From an uncultured Actinomycetes bacterium (GTDB taxonomy: Bacteria > Actinomycetota > Actinomycetes > Nanopelagicales > Nanopelagicaceae), in NCBI GenBank assembly GCA_903932885.1, contig CAIZHT010000105.1, positions 1 through 18,296 on the forward strand: 18,296 nt of DNA, in the 5' to 3' direction. The notes below the pieces were generated by a model that saw only the letters and a program-made list of their open reading frames with translations, was not told the DNA's origin and did no database searches. Within the stretch, counting starts at the first letter, position 1, and each line of letters opens with the position of its first letter. The translations under genes and the position numbers were made by a program. This document shows positions 8,550 to 15,783 of this stretch, piece after piece.

Positions 8550-9262
8550 TGCTTGAAATCAAAGATTTAGTTACTGAATATGGCAGCGTAAAGGCACTCA
8601 ATGGTATTTCTCTTACTGCTCATGAAGGAAAGATCACTACGGTTATTGGAGCAAATGGCGCTGGAAAGAGCACGCTACTTCGCACTATTTCAGCCCTTGA
8701 AACCCCACGCTCAGGAAGTATTACTTGGAAAAATAAATCACTAGTTGGCCTTTCTCCAGAAAAGATTGTGCGCCTCGGTATCGCGCACGTGCCAGAAGGC
8801 CATGCAGTTATTTCGCAGTTGAGTGTTGAAGAAAATATTCAGATGGGTGCACTCTTTCGCATGCGCAGCGATAAAGCGGATGTGCGCCTTGCTATTTCCG
8901 AGATGTATCAATTATTTCCTAGGCTTGAAGAGCGAAAGAAGCAATTAGCGGGCTCGTTATCTGGTGGAGAGCGCCAGATGTTGGCAATTAGTCGAGCACT
9001 GGTTTCTCGTCCTTCTCTACTTTTACTCGATGAACCCTCTCTTGGTCTTGCACCACTCGTTGTTGAACAGATTATTCAAACCGTCAACGATCTCTGTAGA
9101 AATACTGGTCTCACCGTTTTATTAGTTGAACAGAATGCAAATACTGCACTAGGTGTTGCAGATCATGGAATTCTTTTGTCTCTAGGTACCGTCGCTGCTG
9201 ATTTACCTGCAGCCCAAATGAAAGCAGATGTCGCACTTCGCGCGGCATATTTGGGGTACTAA
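8549..9262 (+). CDS. livF: Branched-chain amino acid-type ABC transporter ATP-binding protein (LivF-like)
   Basis: This is the second ATPase subunit, 237 residues, the normal LivF length. It shows Walker A GANGAGKST (34-42), an intact signature LSGGERQ (137-143), Walker B LLLLDEPSLGLAP (157-169) and the LivF-type switch VEQNA (193-197), with Gln in place of the H-loop histidine. The LivF stretch HVPEGHAVISQLSVEENI (80-97) is also present. The ATG shares one base with the livG stop (TAATG), and the gene's own stop shares one base with the livH start. A LivG-LivF heterodimer with a conventional signature in LivF and a degenerate one in LivG would have two unequal ATP sites. Confidence 0.94.
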   Translation: MLEIKDLVTEYGSVKALNGISLTAHEGKITTVIGANGAGKSTLLRTISALETPRSGSITWKNKSLVGLSPEKIVRLGIAHVPEGHAVISQLSVEENIQMGALFRMRSDKADVRLAISEMYQLFPRLEERKKQLAGSLSGGERQMLAISRALVSRPSLLLLDEPSLGLAPLVVEQIIQTVNDLCRNTGLTVLLVEQNANTALGVADHGILLSLGTVAADLPAAQMKADVALRAAYLGY

Positions 9263-10173
9263 TGGACATTTTCTTATCTGCAATATTTGCAGGAACTTCG
9301 CGCGGTGCTATCTACGCACTTGCAGCCCTGGGATTAGTCCTTGTTTGGCGTGGAGCAGGTGTTGTCAATTTTGCGCAAATGGGTCAAGCAATGTTCTCCA
9401 CATATATTGCTTCTACTCTTATTGCTCAGAATTACTCATACTGGATCGCATTCGTTGTCGCACTTGTTTCTGGTGGATTACTTGGTGCTCTGGTCGATCT
9501 TTTAGTGATGCGCCCCCTCAATAGAAAGAGAAGCTCAAGCGCACTTGATAGTCCTGCCATGCGTTCTACTATTCCAGTCATTGCATCACTTGGAATACTT
9601 GGAGTACTTCAAGCAGCTGCAGGAATGATCTGGGCAGCGGAGGAGCGCGGGTTTCCAACTCCTGTAAATTCTTTAGGTCTTGTAATAAATGGAAAAATAA
9701 TGCCATTTACAGCATTTGATTTATTTGTTATGGGAACTGTTTTTATAACACTTGTTGCAACCACATATTTCTTCAAAGGCACAGGCATGGGCCTTGCAAT
9801 GCGCGCCAGTGCGCTCAATCCCGAAGTAGCACGGTTGAGTGGAATCCGAATCGGCTTCGTACGAACCTTGAGTTGGGTTATCTCTGGCGTCGCCTCATCT
9901 CTGGCTGGTTTATTAGTAACACCAAGTGCAAATCTCTCACCATATACACTCGATTTGATTTTGATCATTGGCTTTACTGCAGCAGTTGTTGGTGGCCTTG
10001 ATAGTTTGCTTGGTTCAGTAATTGGTGGCTTTGCACTTGGCTTACTGGTCTCTTTCGTCAATGTTTACGATGCGCCAGAAGATATCTTCTTAGCAATTTT
10101 GATTGTCTTACTTACAGTTCTAATCATTCGACCTCAAGGAATATTGGGCAGCAAGGAGGTTCGACGTGTCTAA
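9262..10173 (+). CDS. livH: Branched-chain amino acid-type ABC transporter permease (LivH-like)
   Basis: This is a membrane subunit of the importer with 303 residues and about eight hydrophobic segments. Family marks include the N-terminal GLVLVWRGAGVVNFAQMG (25-42), where LivH proteins carry VNFAQG, and the coupling-helix region MGLAMRASALNPEVARLSGI. Others are the segment VRTLSWVISGVASSLAGLL, GGLDSLLGSVIGG and the ending RPQGILGSKEVRRV. The ATG shares a base with the livF stop, so translation is probably coupled. Its last 8 bases overlap livM. Order G-F-H-M differs from the enterobacterial K-H-M-G-F arrangement. The transported substrate cannot be told from the permease sequence; branched-chain or other amino acids, small peptides, amides and aromatic acids are all known in this family. 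Confidence 0.93.
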   Translation: MDIFLSAIFAGTSRGAIYALAALGLVLVWRGAGVVNFAQMGQAMFSTYIASTLIAQNYSYWIAFVVALVSGGLLGALVDLLVMRPLNRKRSSSALDSPAMRSTIPVIASLGILGVLQAAAGMIWAAEERGFPTPVNSLGLVINGKIMPFTAFDLFVMGTVFITLVATTYFFKGTGMGLAMRASALNPEVARLSGIRIGFVRTLSWVISGVASSLAGLLVTPSANLSPYTLDLILIIGFTAAVVGGLDSLLGSVIGGFALGLLVSFVNVYDAPEDIFLAILIVLLTVLIIRPQGILGSKEVRRV

Positions 10174-11158
10174 AGCTTCTTCATATGGACGTAAGAATCT
10201 CGTGATCTCAATTCTATTTACTGCCCTTGTATTTTTCCTTTCAATAAAACTAGATCCATACAACCAAGGCCAGCTATCGGTTGCGCTGATGTTTTTCATC
10301 GGAATTCTTTCAATCGTTTTACTCACTGGCGCATCAGGTCAAATATCTCTTGGTCAAGGCGCTCTTATGGCAGTCGGTGGTTTTGCAGCAGCACTTGGAA
10401 TTCTAAATCTTGGCCTATCAATATGGTTTGCAATCGCATTAGCTGTTATCGCTGCACTTCTTGCCGGTCTGTTATTAGGAATTGCAGCTGCGCGCTTATC
10501 AGGCCCTTACTTAGCAGGAACCACACTTGTTATTGCACTTGCTATTCCATCACTTGCAACACGATTTGAATCAGTATTTGGTGGAGATGTTGGGCTCAAC
10601 ATTGCTTTTGGCAATCCACCAGCATGGCTTACAACTTTGATGGGTGAAGTTGGATACGAGCAATGGCAATTACTTGCAACACTTCCATTTGCAACACTTG
10701 CACTTTTCTTTACTTTAAATATATTGAATTCTCGTACTGGACGTAGCTGGCGAGCGCTGCGCGATAACGAAGTTGCAGCATCACTCGCCGGTATGAAAAT
10801 TTCGGAGACAAAAATATTTGTCTTTGTTATTAGTTCAGGTTTTGCTGGTCTTGCAGGAGTTCTCTATGGTCTTCGTGGCATTGTCGGACCAAGTGTCTAC
10901 CCAATATCTCTTTCATTATTGTTACTCACTGGCGCAGTTCTTGGCGGAATTCGCAGCATTCTTGGTGCTCTCATCGGTGCACTGCTTGTCGTCTTTTTGC
11001 CAGACCTTATTGAATGGGCTTCAGCCTCGTTTTCACCATCGGAGCAGATCGCAAATTATCTGCCGGCTATGATTTCGAGCATCCTGCTGATTTTGACGGT
11101 GGTCCTCAACCCTGGTGGAATCGCCCACGGCTTGCACCATAAGAAGAGGCGCCACTAA
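10166..11158 (+). CDS. livM: Branched-chain amino acid-type ABC transporter permease (LivM-like)
   Basis: This is the second permease subunit, with 330 residues and about nine to ten hydrophobic segments. Diagnostic stretches are SGQISLGQGALMAVGGF (about 57-73), the coupling region TGRSWRALRDNEVAASLAGM, then KIFVFVISSGFAGLAGVLYG, and GGIRSILGALIGALLVVFLPDL. The C-terminus is short and basic (HHKKRRH), consistent with a cytoplasmic end. The start is GTG at 10166, with a strong AAGGAGG (10153-10159) six bases upstream, inside the last codons of livH. It is the last gene of the long rplM-livM run; a terminator begins 7 bases after its stop. Confidence 0.93.
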   Translation: MSKASSYGRKNLVISILFTALVFFLSIKLDPYNQGQLSVALMFFIGILSIVLLTGASGQISLGQGALMAVGGFAAALGILNLGLSIWFAIALAVIAALLAGLLLGIAAARLSGPYLAGTTLVIALAIPSLATRFESVFGGDVGLNIAFGNPPAWLTTLMGEVGYEQWQLLATLPFATLALFFTLNILNSRTGRSWRALRDNEVAASLAGMKISETKIFVFVISSGFAGLAGVLYGLRGIVGPSVYPISLSLLLLTGAVLGGIRSILGALIGALLVVFLPDLIEWASASFSPSEQIANYLPAMISSILLILTVVLNPGGIAHGLHHKKRRH

Positions 11159-11165
11159 GAATTTA

Positions 11166-11200
11166 GGCTCACGTAAGAGGTGTCTGAGCCCTTTTTTATT
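11166..11200 (+). terminator. Intrinsic terminator after livM
   Basis: GGCTCA (11166-11171) pairs with TGAGCC (11185-11190) around a 13-base loop. It is followed by CTTTTTTATT (11191-11200), which contains six consecutive T. An alternative inner CAC/GTG pairing is possible. It separates the permease/ATPase genes from the binding-protein gene and may allow partial read-through. Confidence 0.7.
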
Positions 11201-11227
11201 CACTTATTTAGTCCCACATGTTAGGTT
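11199..11227 (+). promoter_or_regulatory. Candidate promoter of the binding-protein/hydrolase operon
   Basis: TTCACT (11199-11204) and TAGGTT (11222-11227) are 17 bases apart. The -10 box resembles the TAGGNT type common in actinobacteria, and the start would be near 11234, just before two stable hairpins. A competing -10 box, TAAACT (11291-11296), would give a start near 11303 with a very short leader, but it lacks a convincing -35. Confidence 0.4.
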
Positions 11228-11236
11228 CAGGCTGTT

Positions 11237-11292
11237 CTGGGTCGCCTGTGACCCGGCTACTGAGCGCGAGACCCTCGTGCTAGTGCTCAGTA
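11237..11292 (+). promoter_or_regulatory. Two adjacent stable hairpins in the binding-protein leader
   Basis: Hairpin 1 pairs CTGGGTC (11237-11243) with GACCCGG (11250-11256), with loop GCCTGT; it includes one G-U pair. Hairpin 2 has perfect outer arms TACTGAGC (11258-11265) and GCTCAGTA (11285-11292). An inner stem GCGCGAG/CTCGTGC (11264-11270 with 11274-11280, one G-U pair) can form over a 3-base loop, competing for two outer bases. Only one base separates the two hairpins. No T tract follows, so this is not a terminator. It may stabilise the mRNA 5' end, regulate translation, or act as a DNA operator. Confidence 0.5.
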
Positions 11293-11317
11293 AACTGCAA
11301 AAGAAAGAGTGAAAGCA

Positions 11318-12673
11318 GTGAATAAAAGAAATACTCTCTCCCCTCTGACTCGCAGAGGAATGATTGCATTCGTTGCTGGAGTCGCGGTGAGCACAATGGC
11401 TATCACCTCGCTGCCAGCAACAGCTGCAAGTGATCCTGGCGTAAGCGCAACCGAAATTGTTCTCGGTATGCAATTGCCACAATCAGGCGCCGCTAGCCCT
11501 GGTTACAACAAAGTAGATGACGCGATGCGCGGCTACTTTGATTATGTGAATTCAAAAGGTGGAATTTATGGACGCAAGGTTCGCCTTGTAGTCAAAGATG
11601 ATCAGTACAAGGCAGGCCTAACTGTCTCTAGCGCGTCATCACTTATCAATAAAGATAAGGTCTTTGCATTTATCGGAAGCGTTGGAACACAGACACATAT
11701 CTCTGTTATCGGAGATATCAACCGTCGTGGAATTCCTGACCTTTTCGTCAATAGTGGTTACAGCGGTTTTTACACAAATCCAAAGACTTACCCAACTACA
11801 TTCGGTGGTCTTGGAACATATGTTGTTGAGTCAAAGATTGTTGGTAAGTATCTAAAAGATACATATCCAACAAAGAAGATCGGTATTTTGTATCAGACCG
11901 ATGACTTTGGCCGTAACGCGCTCGCTGGTTTCACAACAGCAGGACTTACATTTGAGCCTAAGAAGACCGCAGTGAACTTCATTGCTGGTACTCAAGGCTC
12001 CCTTGGACTTGCAAGCCAACTAACAGCTCTAAAAACAGCTGGTGTAGAGATTGTTATTATTGCTGCTGTTGCATCTGCAACAGCAATTGCAGTATCAACA
12101 GCTGCACAACTCGGTTACAAGCCAGAAAAATGGGTAGTAACTAGCGTTGGTTCAGATGCAACAACATTCCAGACAATTCTTGGATCTAAGGGTGTTACAC
12201 CTGCAGTCTCTGCAGGATTGCTCTCCGGAATCATCAGCGCATCACATGCTCCATCACCTGGCGAAGCCACAGATGAGTATGTAGTTGCATTCAAGAAGAT
12301 CAATGATGATTTCAACAAGGGTCCAGATAAGAAATGGGACAATAACGTTCTTCAAGGAATGAATATTGCGTACATGGCTACTTCAGCGCTCTTTGGTGTT
12401 GGTAAGGACCTAACTCGCAAGGGCCTTGTTTCATATATTGAAAACAATGGCTCAAAGATTGCTAGTGCCGCTCTTTCACCACTGGGTTACTCCAGAACAA
12501 CTCACGAAGCTTTCACAAGCTTCTGGATTGGTGCATACGATGGCGCTACAGTCTTGAAGCCAATCGGCGGAACTCGTGTCCTATACACAACTGATTCAGG
12601 TACTGGACCAGTCACTGTTTCAAATTATGTGCGTCCTGCGCTACCCGTAGACGCAATTGCGAAGGGGGCATAA
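11318..12673 (+). CDS. Extracellular substrate-binding protein of a Liv-type ABC transporter
   Basis: This solute receptor should deliver substrate to the LivHM permeases. It has 451 residues, longer than the roughly 350-370 of LivJ/LivK. After a signal peptide (basic TRRG at 11-14, a hydrophobic core, ATA-A near 34-37), it shows the type I periplasmic-binding fold of the Leu/Ile/Val family: EIVLGMQLPQSGAAS, then VNSKGGIYGRKVRLVVKDD, then FAFIGSVGTQTHISV, then KKIGILYQTDDFGRNAL. There is no cysteine anywhere, so it cannot be a lipoprotein, unlike most Gram-positive binding proteins. The start at 11318 (GTG) has GAAAGAG eight bases upstream; a GTG at 11309 in the same frame would add three residues. 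Its own promoter region and leader suggest higher expression than the permease genes. Confidence 0.9.
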   Translation: MNKRNTLSPLTRRGMIAFVAGVAVSTMAITSLPATAASDPGVSATEIVLGMQLPQSGAASPGYNKVDDAMRGYFDYVNSKGGIYGRKVRLVVKDDQYKAGLTVSSASSLINKDKVFAFIGSVGTQTHISVIGDINRRGIPDLFVNSGYSGFYTNPKTYPTTFGGLGTYVVESKIVGKYLKDTYPTKKIGILYQTDDFGRNALAGFTTAGLTFEPKKTAVNFIAGTQGSLGLASQLTALKTAGVEIVIIAAVASATAIAVSTAAQLGYKPEKWVVTSVGSDATTFQTILGSKGVTPAVSAGLLSGIISASHAPSPGEATDEYVVAFKKINDDFNKGPDKKWDNNVLQGMNIAYMATSALFGVGKDLTRKGLVSYIENNGSKIASAALSPLGYSRTTHEAFTSFWIGAYDGATVLKPIGGTRVLYTTDSGTGPVTVSNYVRPALPVDAIAKGA

Positions 12674-12679
12674 GTAACC

Positions 12680-14269
12680 ATGAAAAATATAACAATGCGT
12701 AAGTTCATCGCAACACTTGGTGCAACTGCACTCATTGTTGGTGGAACAGTCACACTTATTCCATCAGCAAGTGCAGCAGATCCAGTTGTTGTAACAACTA
12801 CTGGAAAGCTCACTAACGGTGCCGCCTATACAATGAAAGTGCCTGCACGTTTCAACGGCACATTCTTTGTTTGGAATCATGGATTCCGTCCATCATTTCC
12901 ATACCCAGGCTATACAGTCCCAACAGGTGTTGAAGAGTTAACTCCATTTAGCGTCAATCGCAATGCGGATGTCACAGCAGAGATGCTCAAGGCCGGTTAC
13001 GGTGTCGCATCATACGATCGCGTATCAACTGGCGGCCTACATGGTTGGAACACAACTGACGGTGTAGAGATGCTCAACGATATGGTTGATACAGCTCGTG
13101 CCAAAGTCACAAATATCAAAAAGGTAGTTGTGTATGGATCATCAGGTGCTGCACCTGTTATCAATCAATTCATTGAGAAGTATCCAGATAAGGCTGATGC
13201 TGTTGGTTTGATGGCAGGACTAGCAACTCCATCTGCATCAATTCAATCTCTCTGCGATTACTTCTATCTCCTCAGTGTTTTTGCCGACCCAACAATCAAG
13301 GGTTGCGCAGCATTCGGAGTTGCAAAGGGACCTGCAGGACACATGGCATCTCTTGGAGAACTTCAAAAAGTTGGTGCACTTCTAACTGCATGGAGCAAGG
13401 ATCTTGGCGCAAAGCCAATTGCATACCCTGCACCATTAGCCGCTGCAGGAATTCCACAACGATCAGCTCTGCTTCTTGCGGGATTGATAGTTGGAATCCC
13501 AACAAAGAGTGCTCACATGGATGGAATCTCAACTTCTGCAGTAATTGCTGAACACAGCATCAACGCAACTGTTGCAATTCTTGAAAACTCACAAGAAGCA
13601 CTTGGTACTGGAACATTCGCTGGCCAAGCAATTGGTGAAATCGTAGGCGCAGGCTTCTATGACAACACCAAGACAGATTGGGCGGCGCTTCTCAGTGCTG
13701 CTGATTCTGGCCGCTTCAACTTGGGTCTATCAGGTGATGATGCAATTGCAGGAATGCTTGGTGTTCTTAGATTGGTGCCTCGCGTCAAGGGTGACCCTGT
13801 CGCAGTTGCAAAGTTCAAGGCATTGGACACAATCAACTACACATCTGATAAGCCAACTATCTTGCTTGCAAATGAAGCAGATCGTTTGGTCTTTGCAGGA
13901 AATAGCGCACTTTATATAGATAATGCGCGCGCTTCATACAAAGCACGTCTTGCTAAGTACAAGGCTGGAACAGGTACAAAGCCAATGTGGAACACATTTG
14001 CAATGTACGCACTAACTCCAGAGACATATACCAAGTACACAGATGCTGGACTTCCTGATTTCGCTGCTCCGGTTGCAGAGTCAGGTGTTGGTCACCAATC
14101 ATTTACCCAAGCACAGATGATGGGCTGGGTTAAGTTGTTGGCACAATCTGCAAAGACAGGTAAGGCTCCAAGTCAGAAATTTGTTGGTTCTTCAATCTTT
14201 GCCAAGATTGATCCAAACCTAAATACAGATTCTGACTTCCTACCAAATCTCTTGAAATATAAGAGCTAA
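12680..14269 (+). CDS. Secreted alpha/beta hydrolase, unassigned subfamily
   Basis: The product has 529 residues. A classic signal peptide (KNITMRKF, hydrophobic core, then SASA-AD with cleavage near 32/33) predicts export. The rest looks like a serine hydrolase: a His-Gly oxyanion-type motif (VWNHGF, 64-69), a nucleophile elbow VVYGSSGAA (150-158, Ser155), an acid candidate in ANEADRLV (397-404, Asp401), and a histidine candidate in SGVGHQSF (468-475, His472). The stretch from about 180 to 340, between elbow and acid, is large and may be a lid; it contains Cys192 and Cys209, which could form a disulfide outside the cell. I do not recognise the subfamily or substrate. It lies 6 bases after the binding-protein gene, with AGGGGG (12662-12667) upstream, so the two are probably co-transcribed. 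Confidence 0.75.
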   Translation: MKNITMRKFIATLGATALIVGGTVTLIPSASAADPVVVTTTGKLTNGAAYTMKVPARFNGTFFVWNHGFRPSFPYPGYTVPTGVEELTPFSVNRNADVTAEMLKAGYGVASYDRVSTGGLHGWNTTDGVEMLNDMVDTARAKVTNIKKVVVYGSSGAAPVINQFIEKYPDKADAVGLMAGLATPSASIQSLCDYFYLLSVFADPTIKGCAAFGVAKGPAGHMASLGELQKVGALLTAWSKDLGAKPIAYPAPLAAAGIPQRSALLLAGLIVGIPTKSAHMDGISTSAVIAEHSINATVAILENSQEALGTGTFAGQAIGEIVGAGFYDNTKTDWAALLSAADSGRFNLGLSGDDAIAGMLGVLRLVPRVKGDPVAVAKFKALDTINYTSDKPTILLANEADRLVFAGNSALYIDNARASYKARLAKYKAGTGTKPMWNTFAMYALTPETYTKYTDAGLPDFAAPVAESGVGHQSFTQAQMMGWVKLLAQSAKTGKAPSQKFVGSSIFAKIDPNLNTDSDFLPNLLKYKS

Positions 14270-14286
14270 GTAGAAAATATCAAGGG

Positions 14287-14322
14287 CAGGGCTTCGGGAA
14301 ACCGGGGCCCTGTTCTTTTTTC
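14287..14322 (+). terminator. Strong intrinsic terminator after the secreted hydrolase gene
   Basis: CAGGGCTTCGG (14287-14297) pairs with CCGGGGCCCTG (14302-14312) over 11 bp, with two adjacent G-U pairs and a GAAA tetraloop. A T-rich tract, TTCTTTTTTC (14313-14322), follows. The shape is textbook. It ends the binding-protein/hydrolase transcript and sits only 21 bases before the tsaE start codon, so tsaE needs its own promoter. Confidence 0.9.
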
Positions 14323-14330
14323 TTTGCCGA

Positions 14331-14343
14331 TACCCTTAGACCA
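14331..14343 (+). promoter_or_regulatory. -10 element and predicted leaderless start of the tsaE operon
   Basis: TACCCT (14331-14336) is identical to the -10 box proposed for rplM. A start about seven bases downstream falls on the A of the tsaE ATG (14343). No Shine-Dalgarno precedes that ATG. The -35 region overlaps the terminator and is not recognisable. This is consistent with a leaderless mRNA, a common initiation mode in actinobacteria. Confidence 0.5.
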
Positions 14344-14783
14344 TGATCTCTGTTGCAACTGCCGAAGAGATGCACGCACTTGGCGTACGCATCGGGCAAT
14401 CACTGGCAGCAGGAGATCTATTACTCATCAACGGTCCCCTTGGCGCTGGAAAAACAGTTTTAGCACAAGGTATTGGGCATGCTCTAGGCCATAACGACAT
14501 TACTTCGCCTACATTCGTTATTTCGCGAGTACATAAAGGTGCACTCTCACTTATTCATGTTGATGCATATCGCCTAGTTGATTCAAAAAATCCTAATCTT
14601 TATTTAGATGATCTTGATTTAGATTCACAGCGTGAAAGTGCCGTCATTGTTATCGAATGGGGTGGGCACGAATCCGCTCGCCTCGATGATGAACGTCTTG
14701 AAATATTTATAGATCGAAGCGAAGAAACACGAAAAGTGAGTGCCACAGGTATTGGTCCACGCTGGCAAGGATTCACATTGTGA
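14343..14783 (+). CDS. tsaE: tRNA threonylcarbamoyladenosine biosynthesis ATPase TsaE
   Basis: TsaE is the ATPase that works with TsaB-TsaD to make t6A37 in ANN-decoding tRNAs. The protein has 146 residues, a normal length. It shows Walker A GPLGAGKT (31-38), SPTFVISR (55-62), the Walker B-like segment IHVDAYRL (71-78) and the conserved VIEWGGH (103-109). Its stop overlaps the tsaB GTG start by 4 bases. It heads a tsaE-tsaB-rimI-tsaD operon and appears to be leaderless. In many actinobacteria it follows alr directly; here the Liv/hydrolase segment lies between them. Confidence 0.95.
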   Translation: MISVATAEEMHALGVRIGQSLAAGDLLLINGPLGAGKTVLAQGIGHALGHNDITSPTFVISRVHKGALSLIHVDAYRLVDSKNPNLYLDDLDLDSQRESAVIVIEWGGHESARLDDERLEIFIDRSEETRKVSATGIGPRWQGFTL

Positions 14784-15328
14784 GTAACTCTTTAGTTATC
14801 GATACCTCAACTAATCGCACAGTCGTTGGAGTTGTTACAGATGGAAAACTCATCTGGAGTGGTCATCGCGATGGAGCAACTGCGCACGGTCCATCTCTTC
14901 CACTGTTAGTACAAGAGGCAATTGAACAACACAGTATTGACCAAGTCATTGTTGGAATAGGCCCAGGACCTTTTACTGGACTACGAGTTGGTATTGCATT
15001 TGCTCATACATTTGCACGTGCGCGAAATATCAAAGTTATCGGTGTGTGTTCACTTGACGCAATTGCAGCACAAGTAGATGAGAAAGATTTTATCGTTGCA
15101 ACTGATGCTCGTCGTAAAGAGTGGTACTGGGCTCGCTATTCAAAAGGAATCCGCATTGGTGAACCAGCAGTGAGTTTTCCAGCCGATGTTGAAAAAATTG
15201 GTGTAACAATTCACTTTGGACTCTTCCCAAACCTCATTGCGATGACCAATCTTGCATCGCAGGGCTCAATAACGGAGCCGATGTATTTACGCCGTCCAGA
15301 TGCAGTAGCAACGGCGGATCGCACATGA
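14780..15328 (+). CDS. tsaB: tRNA threonylcarbamoyladenosine biosynthesis protein TsaB
   Basis: TsaB is the catalytically inactive paralogue of TsaD; it dimerises with TsaD and scaffolds the t6A complex. The N-terminal ASKHA lobe is intact: SLVIDTSTNRTVVGVV (4-19), the phosphate-loop-like VGIGPGPFTGLRVGIAFA (58-75), and VIGVCSLDAIAAQ. The C-terminal lobe is short. The protein has only 182 residues, against about 210-230 in many relatives, but it ends with the family tail EPMYLRRPDAVA, so it is compacted internally rather than cut off. The GTG start (GTGA overlap with tsaE) and the ATG overlap with rimI indicate translational coupling. Confidence 0.92.
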   Translation: MSNSLVIDTSTNRTVVGVVTDGKLIWSGHRDGATAHGPSLPLLVQEAIEQHSIDQVIVGIGPGPFTGLRVGIAFAHTFARARNIKVIGVCSLDAIAAQVDEKDFIVATDARRKEWYWARYSKGIRIGEPAVSFPADVEKIGVTIHFGLFPNLIAMTNLASQGSITEPMYLRRPDAVATADRT

Positions 15329-15783
15329 TTATCTACCGCGAAGCCAGTGCACTCGATATTCCAGTTCTTACATCGATGGAGAAAACACTATTCCCAGAAT
15401 CTCCATGGTCAACTGCGCAATTCAAAGAAGAGTTTGCTGGCGTTCCGCGCACACGCTATTTCTGCGTTGCAATAGATGGCGAAAACATCATTGGTTATGC
15501 AGGTGTCATGGTTATCGCACCTGGTGTCGAGGCTGACATACTCACCGTTGGTGTCCTAGAAACGTATAGAAAACAAGGCATAGGACGCGCCTTTATGGAT
15601 CAAATAGAAGCATGGTCTGTGCAACGCGGCGCTCCAGCGATGATGCTTGAAGTCGATGTGGAAAATATCGCAGCTGTTGCACTCTATGAAAGCCTCGGTT
15701 ATTCAAAGATTTCTACCCGAAAAGATTATTACGGACCATCCCTGGATGCCTTCGTAATGCGCAAAGAGTTGGCGCGCGCATGA
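15325..15783 (+). CDS. rimI: GNAT N-acetyltransferase RimI (ribosomal protein S18-alanine type)
   Basis: RimI-type enzymes acetylate protein N-termini, classically S18. The product has 152 residues. The acetyl-CoA pyrophosphate loop lies in [17 protein letters not shown], with the motif RKQGIG. The RimI C-terminal segment follows: [20 protein letters not shown], then [16 protein letters not shown], containing the Asn and Tyr typical of the family. The start ATG overlaps the tsaB stop (ATGA) and the end overlaps tsaD in the same way. Its position between tsaB and tsaD is the standard actinobacterial order and supports the RimI name over a generic GNAT; the actual substrates are not determined by sequence. 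Confidence 0.9.
   Translation: MIIYREASALDIPVLTSMEKTLFPESPWSTAQFKEEFAGVPRTRYFCVAIDGENIIGYAGVMVIAPGVEADILTVGVLETYRKQGIGRAFMDQIEAWSVQRGAPAMMLEVDVENIAAVALYESLGYSKISTRKDYYGPSLDAFVMRKELARA

Noticed and set aside
9609..10061. 150-codon open frame on the minus strand inside livH
   Set aside because: It is a shadow of a clear permease gene. The Lys/Pro/Thr-rich translation has no domain and no upstream signals.
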